Assembly: GCF_041146795.1 (NCBI RefSeq)
Contig: NC_135188.1
Span: 3,085,919-3,149,918 of the forward strand
Direction: 5' to 3'
Length of the DNA stretch: 64,000 nt
From: Maylandia zebra
Taxonomy: Eukaryota > Chordata > Actinopteri > Cichliformes > Cichlidae
In this document: positions 62,886 through 64,000 of the stretch, piece by piece
Numbering within the stretch: the stretch's first letter is position 1
Layout of the letters: every line of letters begins with the position of its first letter
Made by a program: the position numbers and the translations under genes
The notes under the pieces: generated by a model
The model's database searches: none
Told to the model about the DNA's origin: nothing
What the model saw: the letters and a program-made list of their open reading frames with translations, nothing else

Positions 62886-63474
62886 GGCTACGTCCACACG
62901 TACACGGGTATTTTTGAAAACGGAGATTTTCCGTTTTCGTTTTAAAAAATAATCCTGTCCACACGTAAACGCAGAAATGAAGGAAAACGCTGCTATGAAC
63001 ATGCCAAAGCAACAGGTGGCGATATATTCCTAACCGTGCAGAAATGCTGGCCAATCAGAAGTCTGGAAGCCTCGGTGGGAAAAAGTAAACAAAGCTGGGG
63101 CATAGAAGCAGAACCGAGTCGTATGTGTGGAGGGACAGTAACTGTGTGTATATGTAAGCATTTAAACACTGCAGAGAGTAGAATTAACAGTAACAGTATT
63201 GTAGAAATTCATTTCACCGAAACAATAACGTGGCGCACAGTGTGACGTCAAAAAAGGCGCACACCTTTGACGCTGCGTTTTCTGCGTTTTCTGCGTTTTT
63301 CTCGTCCACACGTAAATGCAAAAATGGAGTTTTCGAAAATATCCACCCTGGCAGGCGTTTTTAGAAATCTCCGTTTTCAGTGACCGAAAACGCCGTTTTA
63401 CGTGTGGACGAAAGGTGCAAACGCATAGAAAAATTGGCATTTTCAAAAATACCCGGGTACGTGTGGACATAGCC
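62886..63474. mobile_element. 589-bp MITE with TAA duplication (PIF/Harbinger-like)
   Basis: Left end GGCTACGTCCACACGTAC and right end GTACGTGTGGACATAGCC form a terminal inverted repeat of about 36 bp with few mismatches. TAA flanks both sides (62883-62885, 63475-63477). The core TCCACACGT recurs inside near 62957, 63303 and 63398, giving nested subterminal inverted repeats. No transposase is encoded. A TAA/TTA target duplication points to PIF/Harbinger; that class call is inference. Confidence 0.75.
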
Positions 63475-63477
63475 TAA

Positions 63478-63863
63478 ATCACATCTTAGTTGAGACATAT
63501 AAGACATAAACATTTACTGTTACATAAAGGTTTTCTTTTTTCTTCCACATTGAGGACAGGTTATCAAAGGCGACTATTCCAGATCAAACTTCAAGAGTAA
63601 CTCGTAGTTGTTTTGCTGTTTAGCGCTGATGCAGGAATCTGGAGACAAAATGTGAACTCAAAAAACTGTTTTATTGCTGGAATTCGCAAGAACTAAAATA
63701 TAAAACTCTGGACTGGAAAGACATGAACCAGGAATTTGGAACTAGACACTATAGAGGAAAGATGCAGCACAAAGCACGAGAGGATATATGAGGAAAACTG
63801 AAGAGTGGAAACACCTGGGGTACACAGCTGAACAGAATCTACTAATGAATCAAGGGAAGCAAT
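63478..63863. other. Intergenic, possible repeat
   Basis: No coding sequence is recognised. The stretch 63640-63840 (ACTGGAAAGACATGAACCAG, GAGGAAAGATGCAG, CACGAGAGGATATATGAGG) has the look of a dispersed repeat, but I cannot name it. Confidence 0.35.
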
Positions 63864-64000
63864 GTGGGGCGATCACGGCTCAAAGAGTTGGCTGTTCGTC
63901 TTGTAACCGGAAGGTTGCTGGTTCGAGCCCCGGCTCGGACAGTCTCGGTCGTTGTGTCCTTGGGCAAGATACTTCACCCGTTGCCTACTGGTGGTGGTCA
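63864..64000 (+). mobile_element. tRNA-derived SINE, 5' end (continues past window)
   Basis: A tRNA-like head carries an A box (CGGCTCAAAGAGTTGG, 63876-63891) and a B box (GGTTCGAGCCC, 63920-63930), the internal RNA polymerase III promoter. The body that follows, from GTCCTTGGGCAAGATACTTC at 63957 to the window end, matches the start of the SINE copy at 32000. The 3' tail lies outside the window. Confidence 0.8.

Noticed and set aside
63876-63935. Possible functional tRNA gene (A and B boxes)
   Set aside because: The flanks continue into the SINE body shared with the copy at 32 kb, and no clean cloverleaf with paired acceptor arms is evident.

Overview
This window is vertebrate nuclear DNA, almost certainly from a ray-finned (teleost) fish. 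Genes are split by many GT/AG introns, protein matches are to vertebrate single-copy genes, dinucleotide microsatellites are abundant, and the mobile elements (L2-clade LINEs, Tc1-like transposons, a tRNA-derived SINE, small MITEs) are typical of teleosts. A percomorph such as a cichlid is plausible, but I cannot prove the species.

Layout, left to right: (1) 1-2401, 3' part of btf3l4 (+), interrupted in an intron by an old Tc1-like fragment. (2) 3098-11455, complete 16-exon zfyve9/SARA (+), which my exon joins read as an uninterrupted 907-residue frame. (3) 13255-15015, complete seven-exon elovl1 (-), tail to tail with zfyve9. (4) 15.1-33.2 kb, gene-poor, with a LINE tail, a decayed L2 LINE, a piggyBac-like MITE, a SINE fragment and microsatellites. 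(5) 33196-37017, mob3c (+), 216 residues; its last intron holds a 1.58-kb Tc1-like transposon with about 400-bp inverted arms. (6) About 37.6-44.6 kb, mknk1 (+), 13 coding exons, 459 residues, with a GC-box/ETS/CRE-like promoter. (7) 45704-46273, a single-exon two-pass membrane protein matching tmem275. (8) 46.3-64 kb, no confident gene: LINE remnants, a decayed Tc1-like copy next to an internally deleted L2 LINE with a 551-codon open frame, a 589-bp TAA-flanked MITE, and the start of a tRNA-derived SINE running off the right edge.

The genes are not an operon, but the order mob3c-mknk1-tmem275 matches the human 1p33 neighbourhood, and btf3l4-zfyve9 matches human 1p32.3. Functions are diverse: nascent-chain handling (btf3l4), early-endosome TGF-beta scaffold family (zfyve9), very-long-chain fatty acid elongation (elovl1), NDR/LATS-type kinase co-activator family (mob3c), and eIF4E kinase (mknk1). 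The most interesting signals are a zfyve9 that lacks the Smad-binding segment and about 500 N-terminal residues yet keeps its PP1-docking RVWF motif; the 551-codon LINE fusion frame; LINE-like 3' tails shared by the SINE and the L2 elements; and the foldback-like Tc1 element in mob3c.
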